Below, one piece after another: positions 26,684-35,290 of a DNA stretch of 64,000 nucleotides. Under the pieces are notes generated by a model that saw only the letters and a program-made list of their open reading frames with translations, did no database searches and was not told the DNA's origin. Source of the DNA: Oligoflexales bacterium (GTDB lineage: Bacteria; Bdellovibrionota_B; Oligoflexia; Oligoflexales; RGVZ01); NCBI GenBank assembly GCA_947494335.1, contig CANLUT010000003.1, positions 261,381-325,380 on the forward strand, read 5' to 3'. Position 1 is the first letter of the stretch. Each line of letters begins with the position of its first letter. The position numbers were made by a program, and so were the translations under genes.

Positions 26684-27919
26684 ATGGATAGACTCATGAA
26701 TTATATCGAGCTTTTGAAGTCCCGTAATATGCTCTCCCAAGTGGCCCATCCTGAGGAGATGGTAGAGCATTTGTCGTCAGGTAAAAGATCGGCTTACGCT
26801 GGCTTTGATCCGACAGCAGAAAGTCTGCATGTCGGTAATTTAATGCCTATTATGGCTCTGCGCCGCTGGCAGCAGTCAGGACACAAAGCTGTGGTCTTGA
26901 TGGGCGGAGCTACGGCAATGATTGGAGATCCATCCGGAAAAACCGAAATGCGTCAGATGCTGACTGTTGAATTGATCGATAGCCGTATCGAAAAGCTCAA
27001 GAAGCAGTTTGGACGATTCCTTGACCTTTCATCCGACAACTTTGCGATGACGAACAATGGCGACTGGTTTCGCGATATGAAATACCTTCCGCTGCTGCGA
27101 GAGATCGGCGCTGACTTTACGGTAAACAGGATGCTTGCAGCTGAGTGCTTTAAACAGCGTTATGAAAAGGGTCTAAGCTTTCTTGAGTTCAATTACATGA
27201 TTCTTCAAAGTTATGACTTTCTGCATCTGAATCGCTCCTTGGGCGTAACCGTGCAGGTTGGTGGCGACGATCAGTGGAGTAACATGATTGGTGGTATGGA
27301 TTTGATTCGCCGGAAAGAGCGGAAACAGGCATTTATCTGTACCGTGCCTCTTTTGGTGAACTCAGCTGGCAAGAAAATGGGAAAAACGGAAGAGGGCGCA
27401 GTCTGGCTTGATCCAGATATGACCAAGCCATACGATCTTTTTCAGTATTTCCGCAATGTGGAAGATGACATGGTGGAAACATGCCTCTTTTATTTTACCG
27501 ATCTTCCAGTTGACGAGGTGCGTCGACTTGGCGGCATGAAAGACGCCGCAATCAATGAGTCAAAGACAATCTTAGCTTATGAAGTGACGAAGCTCATCCA
27601 CGGAGAGAACGACGCTGTAAAAGCTCGAGATCAGGCAAAAAGTCTTTTTAGTGGGGCAGGCGGTGGCGATGCACCCGTGGTCGAGATTTCACGCGCCACG
27701 TTTGGCAGCGCCATGCCAATTTTGGACGTGTTGGTGGTGACAAAGATTTGCGAATCTAAGAGTGAGGCGCGCCGTCTGGTCGAGCAAGGTGGTCTAACGA
27801 TTGATGACGTCAAGATCACCGATTTTAAATACATGCTTGATGCTGGAAAATTCGCTGACGGTTCCGGTGCGCTGATTCGCAAAGGTAAAAAGCATTATTT
27901 TAAATTGGTTTTGCGGTAA
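26684..27919 (+). CDS. tyrS: Tyrosine-tRNA ligase
   Basis: TyrS charges tRNA-Tyr. The class I HIGH motif appears as HVGNL, the KMSKS loop as KKMGKTEEG, and YDFLHLNRSLGVTVQVGGDDQWSN is the tyrosine-binding region. An S4 RNA-binding domain ends the protein (SKSEARRLVEQGGLTIDD). The ATG at 26696 is an equally good start; neither has a strong ribosome site. The length of 411 residues is normal. Confidence 0.96.
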   Translation: MDRLMNYIELLKSRNMLSQVAHPEEMVEHLSSGKRSAYAGFDPTAESLHVGNLMPIMALRRWQQSGHKAVVLMGGATAMIGDPSGKTEMRQMLTVELIDSRIEKLKKQFGRFLDLSSDNFAMTNNGDWFRDMKYLPLLREIGADFTVNRMLAAECFKQRYEKGLSFLEFNYMILQSYDFLHLNRSLGVTVQVGGDDQWSNMIGGMDLIRRKERKQAFICTVPLLVNSAGKKMGKTEEGAVWLDPDMTKPYDLFQYFRNVEDDMVETCLFYFTDLPVDEVRRLGGMKDAAINESKTILAYEVTKLIHGENDAVKARDQAKSLFSGAGGGDAPVVEISRATFGSAMPILDVLVVTKICESKSEARRLVEQGGLTIDDVKITDFKYMLDAGKFADGSGALIRKGKKHYFKLVLR

Positions 27920-27931
27920 CTGGATTACCGA

Positions 27932-28813
27932 TCAAAGGCATTTTCTTAGTTGATTAGCTATATTCTTCGGAATGCTTTCACTGACTTCGTCAGCTGTAAA
28001 TGCAGAGACATCAAAATCTTGTCCCAGCTGGGGTCGGCCGCCTGCACTTGCTGCTGTGGACCGTATTGACTCCCATTGTTGTACTGCATTCGGAAATGGT
28101 GGCTCCGGACTGGGTGATTTGTTGCCACCAGTTTTTGGAGTTGCAGTGTAGATAAAAGTGAGGCGCATGTCACTTTCGGATAGCACGCTAAGAATATCCT
28201 TTGGATCATAGTTTCTGACGGCATTTGCAGCACCTGCTGGGGTGCCATCATGTGAGAAAGCGTCTGTGACCAAAAACATTACTTTAATCGAGTCTTTGTT
28301 GTTTCGAGCCAGGCTTAGACCCCGTGCGGCAGCCATTAGTCCTGCCTCGGAAGAGTCGCCACCTTGGAATACGGCGTTGAATTTCTCGCTGATCATCTGT
28401 TTAACCGACTGAAAATTACTCGACATCGGTGATTCGAACTGGATGACGTCTTCAAAAGCGATCAAACCAAAGCGCACAGTTGGTACCTTACCTAGACCTT
28501 CAATGGTCATGTTCGACAGGTTTTCTGCCAAATTTGAAAATGCGGCGTTTACCCTTTCGCTCTGAGGTTTCATACTTCCGCTAACATCCATGGCTAAAAT
28601 GAAGTCGATAGCCGGAGCCTTTTTTAAACAAAGTCCTTCTCCGTCGGTAGAGATCAGATCTCCGCCCTTCCCAGTTGATGGTTTGCAGTTGTTATCTCCT
28701 TTTTTGCATTTTGTTTGTGATAATCCGCCGGCACTGAAATTGCCCTCTGCGCACGCAGCCATAATGCCTGCTGCGGTGATGATGGCTAAAAAGGTTTGCG
28801 GCTTGATCATCAT
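27932..28813 (-). CDS. von Willebrand factor A domain lipoprotein
   Basis: A probable lipoprotein (signal ending IMAAC) of 293 residues. After a cysteine-containing linker (CKKGDNNCKPSTGKGG) comes a vWA domain with the complete MIDAS start DVSGSM, the middle threonine region FQGGDSSEAGL, and LVTDAFSHDG. vWA domains bind partner proteins through a metal ion. It follows the caspase-like gene by 8 bases on the same strand, so the two products probably act together. It converges on tyrS with a 12-base gap. Confidence 0.85.
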   Translation of the reverse strand: MMIKPQTFLAIITAAGIMAACAEGNFSAGGLSQTKCKKGDNNCKPSTGKGGDLISTDGEGLCLKKAPAIDFILAMDVSGSMKPQSERVNAAFSNLAENLSNMTIEGLGKVPTVRFGLIAFEDVIQFESPMSSNFQSVKQMISEKFNAVFQGGDSSEAGLMAAARGLSLARNNKDSIKVMFLVTDAFSHDGTPAGAANAVRNYDPKDILSVLSESDMRLTFIYTATPKTGGNKSPSPEPPFPNAVQQWESIRSTAASAGGRPQLGQDFDVSAFTADEVSESIPKNIANQLRKCL

Positions 28814-28821
28814 TAGTTCCG

Positions 28822-29997
28822 TTATTCGCCAGTTATTGTTCTCAGAAGCGCCCCCCAGATATCCCTTTCAGAGTCATCAGATTGTCCAGCTGGAGGATTA
28901 GATGGAGTGGTGGCAACGGGCGGAGGTCCCTGCGGAGGTAAAGGATTGTTGCCAACAGTTACCACAGTACCGCCTGGAGCTGATGTCGGGGGTACCGGGG
29001 TAGGGGACGGCTGCTGATTGGACGTTACCGGCGGTCCTGGATCGATCGGGACCTGTGCGTTGTTACTAGCTTGTCCTTGCGATATGTTATCCCTACGATC
29101 AAATCGCTCTTGCAGCAAGGACTCAGGCATCACCTTCCAGACTGGCGTGTGGGATCCACCGGAGTTCATCACGGTAATTTGCTTGGACCGCTCGAGAATT
29201 TGTTGCAGCGTGGCTCCTTTGCCGGCTCTAATGGCTTCAAGCCAAGAGGATGTAAAAACACCGCCAATACTGTCGCCAGCATCTAGTGATTCTTCACTGG
29301 GCTTAGCTGCGGCCAAGACCAAGCCTTGGTCAAAGGTTGGCGAGCGGCCTGACGCTACAGCTCCACCTGAACCCGCGTTGCCCGCTCCTGCAGGAAAAAG
29401 ACCACTGTCAGGATCTGACGCCAGCGACGATATAAAGTTTTCGATTGAAAAATCCTTTGATGATGATGACAAAAAAACGGCCTGAGATCCAACGGCGCTC
29501 TGCCCGCTGTAGCAGGCGTCGATGACGCTTATGAATCTTTTAAATTTTTTTCCCGCGACATTGCTGCCAAGAATATTTGTAACTTCGCGTAACGTGATTG
29601 ATCCATATCCTTGCGTCGCTAACGCACCGTCCTCAGATCCATGACCGCTGAAATAGAAGAAAACGGTTGAATTAGGTGAGAGTCGAGATGAAATCTCTCT
29701 GGCTTTCGACAAAATCTGGCTTCTGGTCGCATTATTGATGACCTCGACTTGATAGCCGAGATCGTTTTGCTTGATCATGTTTGAAACATTAATGACATCT
29801 CGGGCAACGCCGCCTAAGTCATTGGGGCTGCCGACGATCAAAGCGATGTTGGTTGAGTTACGATCTGCAACTGTGAACTTTTCCCGAGATGACGCCTCCC
29901 CGGGACGACGGCAACTCATTTGCAGGGAAACCAGCGCGAGAAGAGTCAGTCGCAGTGGCCAACGGTTAAGAGAGGTAGTTACCAAATGAAGATGCAT
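28822..29997 (-). CDS. Exported caspase-like (C14) peptidase with proline-rich tail
   Basis: The ATG at 29997 follows AGGGGG. The signal ends SLQMSC (weak lipobox, cysteine 29). The caspase/metacaspase fold is shown by NIALIVGSPNDL (first strand), FFYFSGHGSED with catalytic His119, and FISVIDACYSGQSA with catalytic Cys162. The middle, about 180-300, continues the fold; the last 80 residues are rich in proline and probably extend from the membrane. Bacterial caspase-like proteases usually act inside the cell in regulated cell death. Export and pairing with a vWA lipoprotein indicate a different role, perhaps envelope processing. Confidence 0.83.
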   Translation of the reverse strand: MHLHLVTTSLNRWPLRLTLLALVSLQMSCRRPGEASSREKFTVADRNSTNIALIVGSPNDLGGVARDVINVSNMIKQNDLGYQVEVINNATRSQILSKAREISSRLSPNSTVFFYFSGHGSEDGALATQGYGSITLREVTNILGSNVAGKKFKRFISVIDACYSGQSAVGSQAVFLSSSSKDFSIENFISSLASDPDSGLFPAGAGNAGSGGAVASGRSPTFDQGLVLAAAKPSEESLDAGDSIGGVFTSSWLEAIRAGKGATLQQILERSKQITVMNSGGSHTPVWKVMPESLLQERFDRRDNISQGQASNNAQVPIDPGPPVTSNQQPSPTPVPPTSAPGGTVVTVGNNPLPPQGPPPVATTPSNPPAGQSDDSERDIWGALLRTITGE

Positions 29998-30151
29998 TGT
30001 CGGCCCCCTAAAAAAGTTATCGTCAGGCAACTAACGGAACTTTATCTGTATTGAAAGATTGTTTTAATATAATGAATTTATTGTGTTTATTGAGCTCGTG
30101 GAGGCCAGATTAGATCCTCTAGCTTGGAGATCCCAGGTCCACAATGGGCAG

Positions 30152-31126
30152 CTATTTTTTCGTAGGAAGCAGGTATTTCATGCACGGGATCAGAGCGTAG
30201 ACATAGAGATAATCGTCAGTGTGGTGACATTCCAAGCGACCTTTAGAATAGTCACCTGGGGGGTAGTCATAGACGTAACGACAGGTGCCCTTTTTTCCAG
30301 GTGGCATAGCGCCACTACTTACAAAGTTTTCAACATTCATTTCAAAACCACGGCCAGAATTCATCGTCCAAGGTTCTGGCTCGTCTTTTAGTTTTTCTTT
30401 ATCCTCAGATGTAGTTGGCTCTTCTGGTTTCTTATCTCCATGTCCGCCACCATGACCACCGTCATCTTTTTTCTCTTCATGCCCGCCGCCGTGTCCGCCA
30501 CCATGACCACCGTCATCTTTTTTAGGTTCAGGAGGTGGAGTTTCAATTTTTTCTTTCTTGGTTAGTGGTGTGTCAATGTCGGGAAACCGAATGATCCATT
30601 TTTGGTTGTTGAATTTTGTAAGAGTAATTTTGCGCAAAGTTCCGTTATCTCGACCTAGCGCTGCGGTACAGCTTTTGAAAAACTCAGGTAAGCTGGTTTC
30701 GGTATTAAATTTCGAGCCGGCTGGCAAAACTTTGGCGATTGTGTAAGGCGTACTCCAGCTGACGGGGGTTCCAAAGTCTTGGGGAGAGGTCTTTATGGAC
30801 CATGAAATTGAGGCATGCTCAGCGTCCAAGTCTTTTAAGAACCATTTAAGACTGGTTGTTCTGCAAATGTTCTGATCGGGACGATTTTTGTCAGTTGTCA
30901 CCACGAAGCATTGCCCTTTTGGAGGGCTCAATTTTATCCATCCGTAAAGCTGTTCAGGTTTTTTTGTTGTCACTGCATTCGAAGCTGTCAGGCTGCGATC
31001 GATTTCAATATTGGAACCAGGCTGCGGAGAAATATATTTGCTGAGAACTGCGATACGTTCCGATAAGGGTGCGTTCGGTGGAATCATTGCTGCAGCAAAC
31101 ATGAAGCGTGAAAGACTATTACCCAT
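30152..31126 (-). CDS. Unknown protein with His-Gly metal-binding repeats
   Basis: I do not recognise this 324-residue protein. The N-terminus (MFAAAMIPPNAPLSERIAVL) is weakly hydrophobic and not a convincing signal peptide. The middle carries GGHGGGHGGGHEEKK and GGHGGGHGDKK, probable binding sites for nickel, copper or zinc. The C-terminal 70 residues have several cysteines (GTCRYVYDYP, LECHHTDD, IPCMKYL) suggesting disulfides, hence an exported location. It follows the beta-propeller gene by 2 bases. The same His-Gly motif is found in the thioredoxin-like protein at 32649. Confidence 0.7.
   Translation of the reverse strand: MGNSLSRFMFAAAMIPPNAPLSERIAVLSKYISPQPGSNIEIDRSLTASNAVTTKKPEQLYGWIKLSPPKGQCFVVTTDKNRPDQNICRTTSLKWFLKDLDAEHASISWSIKTSPQDFGTPVSWSTPYTIAKVLPAGSKFNTETSLPEFFKSCTAALGRDNGTLRKITLTKFNNQKWIIRFPDIDTPLTKKEKIETPPPEPKKDDGGHGGGHGGGHEEKKDDGGHGGGHGDKKPEEPTTSEDKEKLKDEPEPWTMNSGRGFEMNVENFVSSGAMPPGKKGTCRYVYDYPPGDYSKGRLECHHTDDYLYVYALIPCMKYLLPTKK
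30441..30472 (-). repeat. 32-base direct repeat, copy 1
   Basis: This 32-base stretch is identical to 30492-30523. Both lie within the gene at 30152 and encode KKDDGGHGGGH; the spacing is 51 bases (17 codons), so it is an in-frame duplication. Confidence 0.9.
30492..30523 (-). repeat. 32-base direct repeat, copy 2
   Basis: The second perfect copy of the repeat at 30441-30472, which doubles the His-Gly metal-binding motif of the encoded protein. Slipped-strand changes in copy number would keep the reading frame. Confidence 0.9.
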
Positions 31127-31128
31127 AA

Positions 31129-32154
31129 TTAATTTTCCGCTGACCGACTCTTGTCAGATGTGGCGTTCGAGTTGTCACCCATATCAAAACCCATGACGTT
31201 GAGGTCTTTTGAGCCGTCAGTCGTATAAAAAATACTTTTGCCATCGGGGTGCCAAGCTGGCCAACGCTCTGCAGTATGCTGCGTTGCAGTTAGAAACGAC
31301 CCCTTTTGCCCTGGCGATGTGATTTTTATGTCGTAATCAGATGGTTTATTTCCCACCATGCGCCCTCCAGCATAAACCAGCATGTTTTTCTCTGGGTGCC
31401 ACCGGGGGTCACGCCCCCAGTCCAGAAACTCTGGTTTTGCGCCGGTTGCGCTCGTGTAAATTTTTCCAGAGCGAGTGGCCCATGCGGCCATGGAACCATC
31501 AGGTGAAATGTCGAAGGATTCAATGCCCGAGTCATCATCTTGAAGTTTTTGCATCACAAAACCGCCGTCTGTAACGAAAGTTGCGCCTTTTTGTGCCATA
31601 ACCCATTTACCAAGGTCTTTGCGTTGGGCCTTTTGCCAGAAGGCAAGCCTGTTATCTGGAAACAATAACTTCTTACTCTTAATGCCCTTCTCATACATCA
31701 ACAGGAGACGGTTATCGCGAGGATCAAACGTTAACAAACCACTGGATCCATTGAAGGAGTCGATTTCGATATTTTTGTTGAGGACGACATCCCAGGCTCG
31801 GATTCGACTGACAGTCTTTCCTGCCTCTGCTGTCAATTCACGGTAGAATAAACGATTTCCGTCAGGCGACCAGAAAAACGATGCACCGACGTGACGCCCA
31901 CTTGGTTCCATGACTTTGCCCGTCTTAGTGTTTAAAATTCTGATCCCCGCAATACTAGACGGAATAAATGCAATATGTTTTGCGTCGATATTTGGTTTGA
32001 TGAAGGACAAGCCGGTGTCAAGCTGCATCCAATTTTTCGTCGCAGGAGCTACCTGAATCGAGTTGGAATTTATTGTGAGGGCCATCAAGCGGGGTGTTGA
32101 TATGACCAGTATGCTTGCTGAGAGAACGTAGACAGCTTTCAGGAGGACGTGCAT
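31129..32154 (-). CDS. Exported beta-propeller (TolB-like PD40 repeat) protein
   Basis: A 341-residue protein with a signal peptide (VYVLSASILVISTPRLMA). It contains repeated WD40-like/PD40 blades: FFWSPDGNRLFYRE, FDISPDGSMAAWATRSG, PRWHPEKNMLVYAGG and PAWHPDGKSIFYTTDGS. This is the TolB-type propeller, which binds other envelope proteins. No Pal-binding N-terminal TolB domain is seen, so it is not TolB itself. It is co-transcribed with the His-Gly repeat gene (2-base gap) and has an AAGGATC ribosome site. Confidence 0.82.
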   Translation of the reverse strand: MHVLLKAVYVLSASILVISTPRLMALTINSNSIQVAPATKNWMQLDTGLSFIKPNIDAKHIAFIPSSIAGIRILNTKTGKVMEPSGRHVGASFFWSPDGNRLFYRELTAEAGKTVSRIRAWDVVLNKNIEIDSFNGSSGLLTFDPRDNRLLLMYEKGIKSKKLLFPDNRLAFWQKAQRKDLGKWVMAQKGATFVTDGGFVMQKLQDDDSGIESFDISPDGSMAAWATRSGKIYTSATGAKPEFLDWGRDPRWHPEKNMLVYAGGRMVGNKPSDYDIKITSPGQKGSFLTATQHTAERWPAWHPDGKSIFYTTDGSKDLNVMGFDMGDNSNATSDKSRSAEN

Positions 32155-32325
32155 TGTTGAGATCCTTCTGCTTAAAAGACCCTGAGATCATCGTATCTTA
32201 AATACATTATAGCAGCTTTTACACACCCAATCACCCAAGTGATTTCAGGATGTTACGCTGCCAGCGCTTGTTTTTCTAAGGAAATCTCACAAAATACCGT
32301 TAAAGAAAGGGTCTGAGGAGGGTTT

Positions 32326-32640
32326 ATGCGTATATGGGGAGTGCTGTTTCTAGCCATGGTCATTGCGAGTCCACAGCTAGTCGCTAAAGAGACCAAGAAA
32401 AAGGGTGGCGGTGGTGATCGAGAGCGCGTAATCAAGCGCGAGGGTCGCTCGAAGACTGGTTCCAAAACAAAAATCGATTTTGAGGACACGGATATCGGCG
32501 GTGCAGTGAAAACTCCCTATGGATCTATGCTCACCAACACCAAGTCGAACAAGAATTTTGACATGGTTCCGATCAGGACCGATTGGCGGCCAGAAATGCT
32601 TCAGTCTGCATCATCACTCGATGCAGGTCGCTCGCGCTGA
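32326..32640 (+). CDS. Small exported basic protein of unknown function
   Basis: A 104-residue protein with a good signal peptide (IWGVLFLAMVIASPQLVAK). The mature part begins with a lysine/glycine/arginine-rich stretch (ETKKKGGGGDRERVIKREG), then IDFEDTDIGGAVKTPYGSML. A similar short 'DFEDxxIxGxxxxPxGxxL'-like element occurs, from memory, in envelope proteins of deltaproteobacteria, but I cannot name the family. It has a GAGGAGGG ribosome site. It is divergent from the propeller gene and converges on the TlpA-like gene. Confidence 0.65.
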   Translation: MRIWGVLFLAMVIASPQLVAKETKKKGGGGDRERVIKREGRSKTGSKTKIDFEDTDIGGAVKTPYGSMLTNTKSNKNFDMVPIRTDWRPEMLQSASSLDAGRSR

Positions 32641-32648
32641 TGATCTGA

Positions 32649-33269
32649 TTAGAGAGCCGTAATTTTGCCAAGGGTGACATCAATCTTTTCGATGTCGCTC
32701 TTTTTTGTTTTGATAAATCGATCGACCATCAAACCCCATCGGTCAGATAAATAAATACTCGGCAGTTCTGGATTTTTAAATGCCTTCAAGAGATCGTTAT
32801 TGGCCATGACAGCCTTGGCTGTGGTTTTATGCTCATTTAAGAAACCTGCAGCATCCTCTTTTGTATCGTGGGCAAAAACAAAATAGATATCCGTATTGTT
32901 AGCGGCGTACTTTCTTGCGAGCTGGTTGAATTCCCCCATGAGAACCTGACAGGGGTCACACCAACTTGCGACAAATATGATGACCGCAGCCCGTCCCTTC
33001 TCGGGCTTAAATTCTATGGATTCGCCCGAGCCGACCAAGTCAGCTTTGAAACCTGGAAATTTTGTGACTTTCCCTGGGTTATACTCCCTCTTGGGCCCCT
33101 GCGGTAATTGCGGTTCGGCAGGGGCATCGCCATGTCCACCTCCGTGGGGATCTGCCTTTTTTTCTTCGGCGTGTCCTCCGCCATGAGCGTCAGCTTTCTT
33201 AGGTTCGCTGCTAGCGAATGCGACGCAGGAAAACATAAACGACAATGCTAGGCAGCAGTGAATTCGCAT
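32649..33269 (-). CDS. Exported thioredoxin-like (TlpA) protein with His-Gly motifs
   Basis: A 206-residue protein. After the signal peptide (LALSFMFSCVAFA) comes a linker with two histidine-glycine motifs, ADAHGGGHAEEKK and ADPHGGGHGD. A TlpA/AhpC-type thioredoxin fold follows, with active site FVASWCDPCQVLM and the cis-proline region PELPSIYLSD. It probably reduces or isomerises disulfides in the periplasm, perhaps with a metal bound on the linker. The match of this linker to that of the protein at 30152 suggests both handle the same metal or were built from one module. Confidence 0.83.
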   Translation of the reverse strand: MRIHCCLALSFMFSCVAFASSEPKKADAHGGGHAEEKKADPHGGGHGDAPAEPQLPQGPKREYNPGKVTKFPGFKADLVGSGESIEFKPEKGRAAVIIFVASWCDPCQVLMGEFNQLARKYAANNTDIYFVFAHDTKEDAAGFLNEHKTTAKAVMANNDLLKAFKNPELPSIYLSDRWGLMVDRFIKTKKSDIEKIDVTLGKITAL

Positions 33270-33329
33270 GGTGGTGATATTCCTCTTGGTGTCTTATAAT
33301 TAAGTCTACCATGAACTCTGCAAGCTGGT

Positions 33330-34556
33330 ATGACAATGGCAACTGACATCAAGAAAAAGTTATTGGATGAATGGACTTTTTCCTGGCCAATTATGAATGT
33401 TCTGATTGGGGGCCGGTCCTCAATCGACCTGCCCGAAATTCAGATTGCGGGACTTGACGAGGCGACAACCTTCCTTAAAAGCTATGGTTATGATCCTGAT
33501 AAAACTCATGATGCACGTCTCATGCATGCCGCAATTTGTGAGGCGATTAGTTTTATTGAACGATGGTTAATGCCAAAAGAGTGGAAGGGGGGAAACCACC
33601 CCCCCGATGACGTGTTGCTATGCAGTGATGCTAGGAATCTTCTGTTGTGGGCGTGCGACCGAACGGCTGAAAATCAACGGCGAAGGATTTGGAGTTGCGC
33701 CGTTTTGCGAGTGATGCACACGATTGCTCACATCGAAGGTGCATTCCGGTACTCGTCTATTGATGTTGCCCGTGATGAAATCGTGGCGCGTATCCAGTCG
33801 GTTGTTGCTCACGATGAGCGCGGCGATGCTTGGGTTCAATTTGATGACCAGCGTATCAGGTTGTACAAGCTTGAATGGAAAACGCAAAAATCACGAGATT
33901 CGGTTCTTTTAAAACTTCTTCATAAGCGAGCAAATGTGGCTGAGACAATTTACGATATGCTGGGTGTGCGTTTCATCGCAGAGCATCAGAGCGATGTCAT
34001 GCAAATTGTAAAGCTCCTGCAAAAAAGCCACGTAATTAGTTTTCCAAACGCCATACCGTCTCGCAGTCGAAACTCAATTATTGATCCTGATGCTTTTTGT
34101 GCGTTGGTTGAACAACTACGGTCAGATTATATGATGGGAAAACTTTCGAGTGAGGAATTTCAGATTCGGATGGAGTCCATGGAGCTTCCCCCACCGGAAG
34201 TTGATAAAGAAAATCTCCACAGTGGAACGGAGTATCGCGCGATCCAAATGACCTGTCGGCAATTGATTCGCGCTCCAAGGCCTTTGACGACACTTCGTAA
34301 GAGCTTGCAGAACGAACTCGAGAAAATGCCGCTTGGCAACGTGTTCTCTCGTCACTTAGCGGAACTAGTTAGTGTATTAAGAAATATTTCCCGTCTTTCC
34401 GGTGATGATGAATTTTCATTTTTCCCATTTGAGATCCAGGTCATGGAGAAAAGCGCTTGGAGCATAAATACGACAGGAAAAGCGTCACATACCAAGTACA
34501 AAAAATCTCAGCTGAGAGCAGCGCGACGTCGCGTGTTAAATGAAATTCTGACTTAG
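33330..34556 (+). CDS. Divergent RelA/SpoT synthetase-like protein
   Basis: A 408-residue cytoplasmic protein. Its central and C-terminal parts align with the (p)ppGpp synthetase domain. Lys187, Ser191 and Lys195 keep the K-x3-S-x3-K spacing; IYDMLGVRFIAEHQSDV (Asp209) matches the DLIGIR segment with its metal-binding aspartate; EYRAIQ resembles GYQSIH. FEIQVMEKSAW then GKASHTKYKK (Glu368, His387, Tyr390, Lys391) matches EVQIRT and AAHWxYK with identical spacing. Differences are ME instead of RT and Q instead of H. There is no HD hydrolase domain. I think it belongs to the unassigned TIGR04552-type family, from memory. Confidence 0.68.
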   Translation: MTMATDIKKKLLDEWTFSWPIMNVLIGGRSSIDLPEIQIAGLDEATTFLKSYGYDPDKTHDARLMHAAICEAISFIERWLMPKEWKGGNHPPDDVLLCSDARNLLLWACDRTAENQRRRIWSCAVLRVMHTIAHIEGAFRYSSIDVARDEIVARIQSVVAHDERGDAWVQFDDQRIRLYKLEWKTQKSRDSVLLKLLHKRANVAETIYDMLGVRFIAEHQSDVMQIVKLLQKSHVISFPNAIPSRSRNSIIDPDAFCALVEQLRSDYMMGKLSSEEFQIRMESMELPPPEVDKENLHSGTEYRAIQMTCRQLIRAPRPLTTLRKSLQNELEKMPLGNVFSRHLAELVSVLRNISRLSGDDEFSFFPFEIQVMEKSAWSINTTGKASHTKYKKSQLRAARRRVLNEILT

Positions 34557-34558
34557 TG

Positions 34559-35032
34559 TCACGATTGTTTAATAAGTCTTTTAGCGTGTTCGTGGGAGAC
34601 TGGTTGCACGCTTAAACGTTGCCCTGGGCGAAGCAGGGCCAACTCGCTCAGGTCGGGGATACCGCGGATTTCTGCGAGGGTGATCGGCCTTGTAAAGCGC
34701 TTTTTGACTTTTACATCCACCATGACCCAAGGGTTATTGCCTTTTTTTGCAGATTTTTCGTCATAATAGTCGCTAGAGGGATCCATCGCGGTTGGATCGG
34801 GGTAGGCCTCTCGTACAACCTCTGCCAAGCCCATGATTGCAGGTTCTGCGCAGGATGAGTGATAAAAAAATACTTGATCGCCAATTTTGAATTCGTCGCG
34901 CATAAAGTTTCGCGCTTGATAATTACGAACACCCTCCCACGATCCAGTCTGCTGCGGCGCACGTTCCAAATCGTCCCAGCTGTACGTGTCGGGTTCAGAT
35001 TTCATCAACCAGTACTTCAATGGATTCCTCAC
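34559..35032 (-). CDS. EVE domain protein
   Basis: A 157-residue protein with the full EVE pattern: YWLMKSEPDTYSWDDLE, GSWEGVRNYQARNFMRDEFKIGD in order, FFYHSSCAEPAIMGLAEVV, and DPSSDYYDEKS. EVE is a PUA-like domain that reads modified bases such as 5-methylcytosine derivatives. The frame starts at GTG 35032; a TTG at 35020 with a GAGG site before it would give the same protein four residues shorter. It converges on the RelA-like gene with a 2-base gap. Confidence 0.92.
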   Translation of the reverse strand: MRNPLKYWLMKSEPDTYSWDDLERAPQQTGSWEGVRNYQARNFMRDEFKIGDQVFFYHSSCAEPAIMGLAEVVREAYPDPTAMDPSSDYYDEKSAKKGNNPWVMVDVKVKKRFTRPITLAEIRGIPDLSELALLRPGQRLSVQPVSHEHAKRLIKQS

Positions 35033-35155
35033 ACGTTCAGTGGATTTGCTAGCGTGCCAAAACTGTCTAGTTCGAGATTTCTTGGCTCAGCGGAAAGTTT
35101 ATCGCAAGTGCCTTTTAAGCTCCATCTGCTATCAGTGTCCCTTGAAATAGACGTT

Positions 35156-35201
35156 GACCCCCCACCCTTGCGGGCGGGGGGCTAAGGTGCGGGGGTCTTT
35201 T
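35156..35201 (+). other. Strong GC-rich hairpin with T run (terminator-like)
   Basis: GACCCCC (35156-35162) pairs with GGGGGTC (35191-35197), and inside it CACC-TT pairs with AA-GGTG, giving about 13 pairs with single-base bulges, followed by TTTT. No plus-strand gene ends shortly upstream, so it may terminate a short RNA or be part of the structured region that extends to 35417. Confidence 0.6.
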
Positions 35202-35290
35202 GGACCTGTCTTGTAGTGAGGATCTAGTGGAGGGACTGTCTTGACGCCCTGTTTTTGATCAGGCTTGGCAAGAGATTGTTTGAAGTGTCC

